Assembly (NCBI GenBank): GCA_937948815.1
Contig: CALFAM010000074.1
Span: 1 to 59,629, forward strand
DNA length: 59,629 nt
Reading direction: 5' to 3'
Source: an uncultured bacterium
GTDB lineage: Bacteria > Acidobacteriota > Thermoanaerobaculia > Multivoradales > J023
Made by a program: the position numbers and the translations under genes. The notes beneath the pieces are model-generated. The model was given only the letters and a program-made list of their open reading frames with translations. It had not been told where the DNA came from and did not search any database. Position 1 is the stretch's first letter. Each line of letters opens with the position of its first letter. Of the stretch, positions 45,021 through 52,493 are shown piece after piece.

Positions 45021-46015
45021 TGGACTTGATCGCAGAAATCTGGCTCTGCCTTGCGCTGGCAGCCTTGCTCGGTGGCGTGATCGGCTGGCTCTTGCGCGGT
45101 GCGCGGTGCAGCCGCGAGCTGCAAGACCTCAAGGCGCGTTGGCAGAACCGGCTCGGTCTCCTCCGGACAGACCTCGACGACGCTCGACACAAGTTGGCCG
45201 AGGCGCATACCGAACAGAGCGAGCAAGAAGCGGCGGTCGACTCGCTGCGGCTCGAGATCGAGCAACGCGAAGCGCGGGCGGTCAACCTGCAATCGACGAT
45301 CGAAGGCTACGAGAACGATATCGAGAAGAAGAATAGCCAGACGCTCGAGCTGTCCTCCGCGCTCGACGCCAACCAACTCGAGTGCGAGAAGCTGAAAGCC
45401 GGCGCGCGCGAGCTGGAGCAAGACATCGAGTCCCTGCGCAGTGAGCTGGAAGCTGCCCGAGGTGCGGGCGAGGCTGGGCGCGCCGACCTGGATACGGCGC
45501 GCGCTGAGACCGAAGCAGCACGCGCTGAAGCCGAGAGCGGGCGTGCCAGCCTGGAAACCGCGCGTGCTGAAACCGAAGCAGCACGCGCCGAGCTCGAGGC
45601 CGCCCTCGCCCAATGCCGCAGCGCACTCGAAGACTGCCAGCGAGCGCGCGACGAAAAGCCGGTGGCCGCCGTCATGTCTGCGCCAGTCAGCCGTGAAGCC
45701 ACGTCTCGCGAGCTGGAAGAGCGCGACGCGCGAATCGCCGAGCTGGAACGACAGCTCGCGGCAACCGACCGCCTGGGCGCCGAACCGGATCCACTCCAGC
45801 GCATTCACGGTGTCGGCCCGGTCCTCGAGAAGATGCTTCACAGCATCGGCGTCTTCACGTTCCGGCAGATCGCCGCCTGGGACGAGGCCGATATTGCCTG
45901 GGCGGCAGCCAAGCTCGACGCCTTCCCGGACCGCATCGAACGCGACGAGTGGGTCGCGCAAGCGGCACGTTTCCAGCACGAGTCTCGAGATCGCGCCTCG
46001 GACGATCGCGGCTGA
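45020..46015 (+). CDS. Membrane coiled-coil protein with C-terminal helix-hairpin-helix
   Basis: This 331-residue protein starts with a membrane helix (about 5-27), then a long alpha-helical coiled coil (about 33-245, with a repeated TARAETEAARAE pattern). It ends in a helix-hairpin-helix module (GVGPVLEKMLHSIGVFTFRQIAAW, about 260-320, given here as two pieces, GVGPVLEKML and GVFTFRQIAAW). Such HhH modules are found at the end of several membrane proteins and often contact nucleic acid or other proteins. It is translationally coupled to the BON-OmpA gene, so it may be the inner partner of an envelope scaffold. A 63-base tandem duplication (45476-45538 and 45539-45601) lengthens the coil. The function is not known. 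Confidence 0.82.
   Translation: MDLIAEIWLCLALAALLGGVIGWLLRGARCSRELQDLKARWQNRLGLLRTDLDDARHKLAEAHTEQSEQEAAVDSLRLEIEQREARAVNLQSTIEGYENDIEKKNSQTLELSSALDANQLECEKLKAGARELEQDIESLRSELEAARGAGEAGRADLDTARAETEAARAEAESGRASLETARAETEAARAELEAALAQCRSALEDCQRARDEKPVAAVMSAPVSREATSRELEERDARIAELERQLAATDRLGAEPDPLQRIHGVGPVLEKMLHSIGVFTFRQIAAWDEADIAWAAAKLDAFPDRIERDEWVAQAARFQHESRDRASDDRG
45476..45601 (+). repeat. 63-bp tandem duplication inside the coiled-coil gene
   Basis: Two adjacent 63-bp copies encode the near-identical 21-residue segments GRADLDTARAETEAARAEA and GRASLETARAETEAARAEL (each shown without its last two residues). The copies differ at several silent and some non-silent sites, so the duplication is not recent. 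It keeps the coiled-coil heptad frame, since 21 is three heptads. Confidence 0.75.
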
Positions 46016-46176
46016 TCACCACGGAAGAAGGGTGCGGTTGCGGACGCGTCGGCTCAGCCCGCGCCCGTAGCCGGACCACGACTGATACAAACCACTTCGT
46101 GGACGCGCACACGTCTCCGGAGTGCGGATCGAAAACTGCTGAATCGGAAGAAGCCCCTTCGGTGGGAGCGGGGAAG

Positions 46177-46252
46177 TGGTAGCGCGTACGGGATTCGAAC
46201 CCGTGTTACCGGCGTGAGAGGCCGGCGTCCTGGACCCCTAGACGAACGCGCC
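46177..46252 (-). tRNA. tRNA-Glu (anticodon CTC)
   Basis: The minus strand folds into a full cloverleaf of 76 bases. The acceptor stem GGCGCGT pairs with ACGCGCT (G1-U72 wobble). A D arm with TTCGTCTAGGGG follows. The anticodon stem CCGGC/GCCGG encloses the loop CTCTCAC, giving anticodon CTC. The T arm has the invariant GGTTCGAATCC. CCA is encoded at the 3' end (46177-46179). It matches tRNA-Glu and decodes GAG. It has its own promoter at 46281-46309. The minus-strand gene at 46348-46764 lies upstream and could read through into it. Confidence 0.95.
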
Positions 46253-46269
46253 GCTGTCACTCCCGCTTG

Positions 46270-46302
46270 CGGGACGCGAGATTGTACCGATCGCGCGTCC
46301 CG
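46270..46302. promoter_or_regulatory. 9-bp inverted repeat around the tRNA-Glu -10 box
   Basis: CGGGACGCG (46270-46278) and CGCGTCCCG (46294-46302) form a perfect inverted repeat with a 15-base spacer. The -10 box (46281-46286) lies in the spacer and the predicted start site (about 46274) in the left arm. A second overlapping palindrome, TCCCGC-TT-GCGGGA, lies at 46261-46274. Possible operator or transcript hairpin. Confidence 0.55.
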
Positions 46303-46309
46303 GATACAA
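46281..46309 (-). promoter_or_regulatory. tRNA-Glu promoter
   Basis: On the minus strand TTGTAT (46304-46309) and TACAAT (46281-46286) are separated by exactly 17 bp. A GC-rich discriminator (CTCGCGTC) follows, as at stringently controlled stable-RNA promoters. The predicted start is near 46274, about 22 bases before the mature tRNA. Confidence 0.7.
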
Positions 46310-46347
46310 CCCCTTCCGGAGGATCGCCCGCGACTTTCGCACGGACC

Positions 46348-46764
46348 CTACCGTCCGCTCCTAGCTGACTGCGATCTTTCCGGACCACGCTGACTGGTGA
46401 GCCCCTTGCTGATCTTGCGCAGCATTCCGTCGCGATGACGCGCAGCGACAAGGGGAGCACGCTCGAGCCACCGCGCATATTCGATCGCCGCGTCAGCACT
46501 CGGGTGCTCGCCCAACAGGACGCCGTCAACCACGACCACCCATTGACCGCTCTCATCGAACTCCACGGCAATGCGCTGGATGGGGGCCTCGCCGGGTCGG
46601 GGCTCGTAGGCGAGAACGGTCCGCCGGCAGCTCGTCTCGAGCGCGGACGCTGCCCCCTCACGGTCGTGTCGGAGCTCGCGAGGCGAGGTGGGGGGAGCCG
46701 GTGGCGCGGCCGACTGACCGCCCGCAGGGCTCACGGATTCCAGAAACTCCTTGGCAGGCATCAT
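46348..46764 (-). CDS. Hypothetical protein of about 138 residues
   Basis: I do not recognise this protein. The start is one of two adjacent ATGs (46764 or 46761) with GGGAG five bases upstream of the first. The N-terminus (PAKEFLESVSP) is followed by a Pro-rich linker (residues 15-30) and a compact beta-type domain with VEFDESGQWVVVVDGVLLGE near residues 72-95. A helix (AAIEYARWLERAP) follows, and the tail is Arg-rich and basic. There is no signal peptide or membrane segment. It lies upstream of the tRNA-Glu gene on the same strand. A direct repeat GTGCAGGAC x2 lies upstream at 46800-46821. Confidence 0.6.
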   Translation of the reverse strand: MMPAKEFLESVSPAGGQSAAPPAPPTSPRELRHDREGAASALETSCRRTVLAYEPRPGEAPIQRIAVEFDESGQWVVVVDGVLLGEHPSADAAIEYARWLERAPLVAARHRDGMLRKISKGLTSQRGPERSQSARSGR

Positions 46765-46799
46765 CACACTCCCAACAAAAATCACCCATATAGGCTCCC

Positions 46800-46821
46800 G
46801 TGCAGGACCGATGTGCAGGAC
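46800..46821. repeat. Tandem direct repeat of GTGCAGGAC
   Basis: GTGCAGGAC occurs at 46800-46808 and 46813-46821 with a 4-base gap, giving a 13-base period. It lies about 36 bases upstream of the start of the 138-residue gene, a position suited to a regulator binding site, but no regulator is known. Confidence 0.4.
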
Positions 46822-47014
46822 AGGAGCCAAATCACACCACAGCACCACTCTTTCGATGCCTCTGATCGCCCTAGACTCTATCGCAGCCGTGCTGCGACTC
46901 TGAAATCTTCACGTCGTACTCGATTGATGACCGGGACGATATGACTTGAAAGCAGGTTTCACGGAAGGGCGACCATCGGTCTCGAGGGATCAGTGCCAGA
47001 CAATCTTCCGGGGC

Positions 47015-47023
47015 TGCTAGAAT
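47015..47023 (+). promoter_or_regulatory. Extended -10 promoter before amiC
   Basis: TGCTAGAAT is an extended -10 of the TGn type just 18 bases before ATG 47042, giving a predicted start near 47030 and a very short leader. No good -35 is present. Confidence 0.4.
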
Positions 47024-47041
47024 CCGCGCGCCCGTGGGCGG

Positions 47042-48646
47042 ATGTTTATGCAGTGCTCTTCGACCCCCATCAGCCGACCAGTCCATTCACCCGGCCTCGC
47101 CCTTCGCCGCACGGTGCTCAGCCTCGTGGTCGGTGTGCTGGCCTGGAGTCATCACGCCCAGGAATCGGCTGATCTCCCGCCGGTGCCGCCGACACGCTCC
47201 GCGACGCTTTCGGACGCGCGCGGCGATACGGCACTCTCCATGTTGGACCTTCCTGCTGGACCCATGCTCGCACTGGCACCCGTTGCCGGTCGCTTGGGGG
47301 TCAGCGTCGAAATCGGTCCACTCGGTGCGCGCCACAGCCTGAAGGTCCGTCAAAAGACCATCCTGGTCGGGCCGGACGCAGCATCCATGGCGGTCATGGG
47401 TGAGACGGGGGAAGAACAGCTCGTCACCCTCTCCCAGCCCCCGCGCCGGGCTCTCGAAGGGCTCCATGTGCCCCTCGACTTCCTGGAGCGCGCATTCGGC
47501 GATGGCTTGGGCGTTTCGTTCCAGTGGGATGCGATCGAGGCCCGCCTGACGATCGAGGCGCGGGACGAGCGCACCTTGCGCGCCCAGCTTCTGCAGGTGC
47601 GCCAAGGTCCGGTCACGACGGTGGAGATCACGTTCTCCGAAAAGCCTCGTTACCGTGTCGATCGGCGGCCCGATGGCCTCGACATCCAGCTCGTCGGCGA
47701 TCGACTGGCCATGCTCGAACCCTTCGAGCGAGATACCCAGGACACGTTGGTCACCGAGATCGAGGTCGAAGCCTCGCGGGTGCGGATCTTTCTCGCCGAA
47801 GACGCTGCCGCCGCTGAGCCGCGACTGCTCGGCTCACCGCCCCGACTGGTCGTCGAGGTGTTTCGGCGTCGTGTCGGACGTACGACTCCGGTCGAGGATG
47901 ATCCGCTGACTGCCGATCGTCCCGCGGTTGGCGCGGGCCAGCTCCGCACCATCGTGCTGGATCCGGGTCACGGTGGCTCGGAGACCGGCGCGATCAGTGC
48001 GGATGGCGTCGCCGAGAAAGACCTCACGCTCTGGTTCGCCCGCACCCTTGCCCGCCAACTCGAGCGGCGGCTGCCGGTGCGTGTGCTGCTGACCCGGACC
48101 GCGGACACGGACCTTCCACTCGACAGCCGGACTGCTTTCGCCAACCAGCACAAGGCGGACCTCTTCATCTCGCTGCACCTCAACTCCTGGTTCGGCCAAG
48201 GAGCCCATGGCGCCGAGACGTACTTCTTGTCCCGTAGCGCCACCGACCAACGCGCAGCGGACGCAGCAGCGTTCGAGAACCAAGACACACCGGAGCCAGC
48301 GGGCGATCCCGACCTGGGCCTCGAGCTGATTCTCTGGGACCTGGCCCAGACCTACCACCTGGAGGAGAGTCAGCGGTTCGCCAATCTGGTGCAGGAAGAG
48401 CTCAATGCATCGCTGGGCTTGACCGATCGCGGCGTCAAGCAAGCACCGTTTCGCGTCTTGGTCGGCGCCTCGATGCCGTCTGTCGTCGTCGAGCTCGGCT
48501 TCCTGAGCAACCCGGAGGAAGCTTCTCGGCTCCAGGACCCCGCGTACCGAGGCGAGCTCGTCGACGCGCTGGTGAGAGCGACGACCCGCTTCAAGATGCA
48601 ACTCGACGCGACCGACCCCGAAGCCACCCCGGGCGCCGAGCCATGA
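47042..48646 (+). CDS. amiC: N-acetylmuramoyl-L-alanine amidase (AMIN + Amidase_3)
   Basis: This 534-residue protein is a cell-wall amidase that cleaves the bond between MurNAc and L-Ala of peptidoglycan. The N-terminus has a signal-like hydrophobic stretch (about 22-40). An AMIN-like targeting domain (about 70-290) follows. The Amidase_3 catalytic domain spans about 300-515, with zinc-ligand motifs DPGHGG, the glutamate in VAEKDLTL, SLHLN and VVELGFLSN. ATG 47042 has a weak ribosome binding site; ATG 47048 is an alternative. It overlaps the next gene by 4 bases (ATGA). It heads a cluster with gerMN, murI and rph, all on the plus strand. Confidence 0.94.
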   Translation: MFMQCSSTPISRPVHSPGLALRRTVLSLVVGVLAWSHHAQESADLPPVPPTRSATLSDARGDTALSMLDLPAGPMLALAPVAGRLGVSVEIGPLGARHSLKVRQKTILVGPDAASMAVMGETGEEQLVTLSQPPRRALEGLHVPLDFLERAFGDGLGVSFQWDAIEARLTIEARDERTLRAQLLQVRQGPVTTVEITFSEKPRYRVDRRPDGLDIQLVGDRLAMLEPFERDTQDTLVTEIEVEASRVRIFLAEDAAAAEPRLLGSPPRLVVEVFRRRVGRTTPVEDDPLTADRPAVGAGQLRTIVLDPGHGGSETGAISADGVAEKDLTLWFARTLARQLERRLPVRVLLTRTADTDLPLDSRTAFANQHKADLFISLHLNSWFGQGAHGAETYFLSRSATDQRAADAAAFENQDTPEPAGDPDLGLELILWDLAQTYHLEESQRFANLVQEELNASLGLTDRGVKQAPFRVLVGASMPSVVVELGFLSNPEEASRLQDPAYRGELVDALVRATTRFKMQLDATDPEATPGAEP

Positions 48647-49407
48647 CGCCGAAGCTGCGGTCGGACGCCGCCGCACCGGATTCCGGTTTGCGGCACGGCG
48701 GCATCGTTTTGATGGCAGTGCTGGTCGGCTCCTTCGGGTGCTCGTCGCCGGTCGAGGATCGCGCACAGCCGGACTCGCCCCCTCCGGCCGTTTCGGAAGG
48801 GGAGACCCATCGTTCGGTGGACCTGTTCTTTCCAGGCGCCGATGGCCGTCTGCACGCCGAAAGCCGCCAAATGCCGTTGCAAGCCAGCATCGAAGACAGC
48901 ATCCGCGAGCTGATTCACGCGTTGCTCGAAGGTCCGCGGTCAGAAGACCTGTGGGCGCCCCTCACCTTGGCCCCGGAACCAGAAGGGGGACACGTCGGGC
49001 CAACGGCCGACGGCGAGGTCGCTGCCAACCCGGAGAGCGGCAGCCCCGAGAGCACTGTCGCCGAGAGCGCGGATCCGTCCGCTGCTTCGGGACAAGGCGG
49101 CGCCGTGCGAGTCGACGCGGGCCCGCCGGCCGAAGGCGTCCGCGTCGAGACCGTCTATTTGCTGGCCGACGGCACCGTCGTGGTGAACCTCGCCGCGGCC
49201 ACACCACCCGCCATCGGCACCCACCAGGAGGCGGCCAGCCTCTACAGCCTGGTCAACACCATCCTTCTCAACACGCCGGATGCCGAGCATGTGACCTTGC
49301 TCTGGAATGGGCTTCAGCGCCAGACCTTCGCGGGCCACATCGATACGGCCCGTCCGCTCCCCGCCGACCGCAGCTTGATCGCCGCGCGGTCAGCGGAGAG
49401 CCCGTGA
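48643..49407 (+). CDS. GerMN-domain lipoprotein
   Basis: This 254-residue protein overlaps amiC by 4 bases, so translation is coupled. The N-terminus is a lipoprotein signal with a lipobox-like GSFGC near residue 33. A GerMN domain follows in two parts (about 57-107 and 160-250). It is split by about 50 residues of acidic Pro/Ser/Gly-rich low-complexity sequence. GerMN domains occur in sporulation and germination protein GerM and in lipoproteins near cell-wall amidases; they are thought to act in peptidoglycan metabolism. Here there is no sign of sporulation, so a wall role with the amidase is likely. The same GerM-MurI-RNase PH order is known from Bacillus. Confidence 0.85.
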   Translation: MTPKLRSDAAAPDSGLRHGGIVLMAVLVGSFGCSSPVEDRAQPDSPPPAVSEGETHRSVDLFFPGADGRLHAESRQMPLQASIEDSIRELIHALLEGPRSEDLWAPLTLAPEPEGGHVGPTADGEVAANPESGSPESTVAESADPSAASGQGGAVRVDAGPPAEGVRVETVYLLADGTVVVNLAAATPPAIGTHQEAASLYSLVNTILLNTPDAEHVTLLWNGLQRQTFAGHIDTARPLPADRSLIAARSAESP

Positions 49408-49470
49408 TCCCGCACGAGACCACGACCTCCTTCGAATGCAGAATCTGACCGCGGGCGCGAGGGGTTCGGT

Positions 49471-49500
49471 ATGAGGGATTCAGCGAGAGCGACGCGTTGA
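49471..49500 (+). CDS. Nine-codon upstream ORF overlapping the murI start
   Basis: ATG 49471 is preceded by GAGGGG at a 6-base spacing and codes for MRDSARATR, ending at TGA 49498-49500. The TGA overlaps the TTG start of murI (TTGA). This layout suits translational coupling or a leader peptide. It could also be chance. Confidence 0.35.
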   Translation: MRDSARATR

Positions 49501-50291
49501 GCGCTCCGAAAGACGATCGACCGATCGGAGTGTTCGACTCCGGAGTCGGCGGCCTGACTGTGGCGAACGCATTGATTCGGCGTCTGCCCGGTGAGTCCAT
49601 CCTCTACCTCGGCGACACCGCACGCTTGCCCTATGGCACCAAGTCCGTCGAGACGGTCAAGCGCTACTCGGAACGCAACGTCAGCTTCTTGCTCGATCGC
49701 TCGGTCAAGGCTGTCGTGGTGGCCTGCAATACGGCCTCGGCCTTGGCCCTCGATCACCTCGACGCCTCGACGCCGATCTGGGGTGTCATTCAACCGGGTG
49801 CCCAGGTTGCGGTGCAGCATAGCCGCGGAAGGGTGGGCGTGATCGCCACCGAAGCCACGGTCGCGTCGGCCGCCTATGCGGACGCCATCGAGCGGCTTCG
49901 ACCCGAGATCGAGGTCTTCTCCCGAGCCTGCGGTTTGTTCGTTCCCCTGGTGGAAGAAGGCTGGACGGACGACCCTGTGACCGAGGCCGTGGCGCATCGC
50001 TATCTCGCGCCACTGCTCAGCGCCGAGATCGACACCTTGGTGCTGGGATGCACGCACTATCCCATGTTGCGGCCCCTGCTCACGCGCATCGTCGGCCCCG
50101 GCATTGCCCTGGTCGACTCTGCCGAAGCCGTGGCCGACGCTGTGGCCGCAGCGTTCGGCGAGCAGCGATTGCTGCCAGCCTCGAGCGCCAGCACCCATCA
50201 CCTCTGCCTGACAGATACCAGCGAGGGGTTCGAACGAACTGCCCGGACCATTCTCGACCACGAGGCGACGTTCGAGCGCGTCGATGTCTGA
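49497..50291 (+). CDS. murI: Glutamate racemase
   Basis: This 264-residue enzyme interconverts L- and D-glutamate, giving the D-Glu of peptidoglycan. The motifs are IGVFDSGVGGL, LGDTARLPYG, the first catalytic cysteine in ACNTAS near residue 77 and the second in GCTHYP near 187. The start is an unusual TTG at 49497; no in-frame ATG or GTG lies upstream close enough, and the family N-terminus fits. A nine-codon frame with a good ribosome binding site overlaps the start, so coupling may drive translation. It lies 89 bases after the GerMN gene. Without MurI or an alternative D-amino-acid transaminase the wall could not be built. Confidence 0.95.
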   Translation: MSAPKDDRPIGVFDSGVGGLTVANALIRRLPGESILYLGDTARLPYGTKSVETVKRYSERNVSFLLDRSVKAVVVACNTASALALDHLDASTPIWGVIQPGAQVAVQHSRGRVGVIATEATVASAAYADAIERLRPEIEVFSRACGLFVPLVEEGWTDDPVTEAVAHRYLAPLLSAEIDTLVLGCTHYPMLRPLLTRIVGPGIALVDSAEAVADAVAAAFGEQRLLPASSASTHHLCLTDTSEGFERTARTILDHEATFERVDV

Positions 50292-50452
50292 TGGGGCCGT
50301 CGCCTGGACGGCGATCATCGGATGCCGACGGTCGATGACACCGGGACCAATCGCCAGGCGTTGATCGCGTTCGCGCGAGAACATCGGTCCATCCGAGCCA
50401 GTGATAGGGTCCGCCGACGATGAAGACCGCGACCCCCAAAGGAGCTCTCAGC

Positions 50453-51265
50453 ATGGCACCGGAACGTCCCCACGGCCGAGCGTTCGACGCACTCCGCCCG
50501 ACGCACCTCACCACGGGCGCGTTGAAGTTCGCGGACGGCTCAGCCCAGATCGATGTCGGCGATACACGGATCATCGCCGCCGCATCGGTCGAGAATCGTG
50601 TGCCGTCCTTTCTGGCCGACCAGGGGCGCGGCTGGGTGACCGCGGAGTACGCCATGCTTCCACGCGCGACCCCAACGCGCTCACGCCGCGAGGTCACGCA
50701 GGGACGTCCCGGCGGTCGAACCTCGGAAATTCAGCGGCTGATCGGGCGGAGCTTGCGGGCGGCTGTCGATACCAAGCTGCTTGGCGAGCGTACGGTGACC
50801 CTCGACTGCGACGTGCTGCAGGCTGACGGAGGCACGCGAACCGCCTCGGTAACCGGCGCCTACGTCGCACTCGTCGAATCGCTCGGCCGAGCGTTCCTCG
50901 CAGGGGACCTCGATCAGTGGCCGATCCGCCGTCAGATCGCCGCGGTGTCGGTCGGAATCGTCGACGGCCGCCCCTTGCTGGACTTGGAGTACATCGAGGA
51001 TTCGGCCGCAGACGTCGATCTCAATGTGGTCGGCACCGCCGACGGCGAGCTGGTGGAGGTGCAGGGGACAGGCGAGCAGCGGACCTATACACGCGCCGAG
51101 CTCGACACCATGCTCGATCTCGCCCTCGCGGGCATTCGGTCCCTCGTCGAGATTCAGAACCAAGCCCTCGCGTCGATTCTCAAAGACGTCGACTCGGTAC
51201 GCCAGCACGGCCGCAGACGGACCGAACCGCGCGACGAGGGCTCGCTCTGGGGCCCGCCCTCCTAG
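50453..51265 (+). CDS. rph: RNase PH
   Basis: This 270-residue phosphorolytic 3'-5' exoribonuclease trims tRNA precursors. It has the full RNase PH pattern: RAFDALRP near the start, [15 protein letters not shown], the [13 protein letters not shown] helix and the [14 protein letters not shown] active-site block. ATG 50453 follows AGGAG and fits the family start better than ATG 50420. The C-terminus carries an extra Arg-rich tail. It shares the four bases CTAG of its stop with the convergent DUF1573 gene. In Bacillus the genes racE, gerM and rph are neighbours; the order here is similar. Confidence 0.95.
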   Translation: MAPERPHGRAFDALRPTHLTTGALKFADGSAQIDVGDTRIIAAASVENRVPSFLADQGRGWVTAEYAMLPRATPTRSRREVTQGRPGGRTSEIQRLIGRSLRAAVDTKLLGERTVTLDCDVLQADGGTRTASVTGAYVALVESLGRAFLAGDLDQWPIRRQIAAVSVGIVDGRPLLDLEYIEDSAADVDLNVVGTADGELVEVQGTGEQRTYTRAELDTMLDLALAGIRSLVEIQNQALASILKDVDSVRQHGRRRTEPRDEGSLWGPPS

Positions 51266-52266
51266 CGGAGACGTCCCTTGACCGGGATCTCGTAGACCGG
51301 GCTGGCCTCGTCCGTCACGTGCAGCCGGATGGTGCTCTCGAACGAGCCTTTGGCCATCTCGGGCATCAGCCGCAGCATCACCTGAAAACGATGGCCATCG
51401 TCACCGAGCGGCGTGACCTCGGCGACCAGTCCTTCGATGCCGGTATCGACCTCGGTCAGATCGACGCTCTTGGTGATGAAGCTGGTGAAGGCGATCACGC
51501 GCTCGTATGGCAGATCGGCGCCTTTCACATCACCAAAGTCGACCACTTTGGGGGTCGCATGCTGGCGGGGCCGCACGAATCCCGAGACCGGGATCTGTAC
51601 CTTCTGCTGTTTCGGGTGATCCACCTCGACGACGATGTAGTCGCGAAGCGCGCCCACGGGCGCGTCGGCGAGAATCGTCAGATCGACGCGCCACTGCTTG
51701 CCGGGCTTGTCTCCCTGACGCTCTTCTTCTGTCGCGACCCGGTGGCTGACCTTGATGTGCGTATAGGGATTGTTGATCGAGAGGATCTCGAGATCGCGTC
51801 CATCCGGTGCCCAGATGGTCTGACCGATGGTGCCGGTCGACTCACCTTGGACGTAGCTGAAACGCGCGTACCCCGGGTGGATGCCCACGAAGGGGCGGAC
51901 ATCCGCCTTGATCACCAAATCGATCCGCGGTGTCTCGGGGTCGTTGGTGTAGACGTACACCGACTTCGCGATCGGACCGTCGAAAGACAGGGTGTCGAGG
52001 TCGGCGTGGATCTTGCCAGTCCCCCCCGGTGCGATTTTGGGATCGAACCGTGCCACCGTGCAGCCACACGCGGGCTGGACCTCGGTGATCTCGAGCACGG
52101 AGTTGCCTTCGTTCCGAATGGTGAACGTGTGCTTGATGATCTCGCCCTTGGCGACAATATCGAAATTCTTGATCGGCACATCAACCACAGCACGCGGCGC
52201 GGCGAGCGCCGGCGACGCCAGCATGGCTGCGGCGATCACGGGCAGCATCAACGAACGCAGCGGCAT
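51262..52266 (-). CDS. Exported DUF1573 protein
   Basis: This 334-residue protein starts at ATG 52266 with AAGGAGA upstream and a 22-residue signal peptide ending in ALAAP. Two or three Ig-like beta domains follow; the first carries the DUF1573 hallmark [11 protein letters not shown] near residues 65-75. DUF1573 proteins are common in Bacteroidetes, Planctomycetes and Acidobacteria, and the function is undefined; the Cys pair may bind metal or form a disulfide. The stop overlaps that of rph. A GATCCC-CAA-GGGATC inverted repeat (52299-52313) lies in the leader region. It is divergent from mpl. Confidence 0.85.
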   Translation of the reverse strand: MPLRSLMLPVIAAAMLASPALAAPRAVVDVPIKNFDIVAKGEIIKHTFTIRNEGNSVLEITEVQPACGCTVARFDPKIAPGGTGKIHADLDTLSFDGPIAKSVYVYTNDPETPRIDLVIKADVRPFVGIHPGYARFSYVQGESTGTIGQTIWAPDGRDLEILSINNPYTHIKVSHRVATEEERQGDKPGKQWRVDLTILADAPVGALRDYIVVEVDHPKQQKVQIPVSGFVRPRQHATPKVVDFGDVKGADLPYERVIAFTSFITKSVDLTEVDTGIEGLVAEVTPLGDDGHRFQVMLRLMPEMAKGSFESTIRLHVTDEASPVYEIPVKGRLR

Positions 52267-52298
52267 AGACAGTCTCCTTATGATTGGGTCTGCGGTAC

Positions 52299-52313
52299 GA
52301 TCCCCAAGGGATC
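52299..52313. promoter_or_regulatory. Inverted repeat in the DUF1573 upstream region
   Basis: GATCCC and GGGATC form perfect 6-base arms around CAA, about 33 bases upstream of the DUF1573 start. It could be an operator or, if transcribed, a small hairpin. Confidence 0.35.
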
Positions 52314-52414
52314 TCCGACGGGAAAACGGTGGACGATCGCTAGGGCGTGACGCAGCACGATCGTACGCGATGCCGGCGAGCCGGGTTCCGTTGATCCGGC
52401 AATCGCTTGTTGAA

Positions 52415-52423
52415 TGGTATAAC
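52415..52423 (+). promoter_or_regulatory. Extended -10 promoter of mpl
   Basis: TGGTATAAC is an extended -10 with hexamer TATAAC about 70 bases before the mpl start. The nearest -35-like TTGATC is 21 bp upstream, too far for standard spacing. Confidence 0.45.
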
Positions 52424-52493
52424 GCCCAACCTTCCCCGCGCGCGATCGCCGGTCAGGACTCTGTAAACCTCGAATAGCCTTCTCCTTTCTGCC

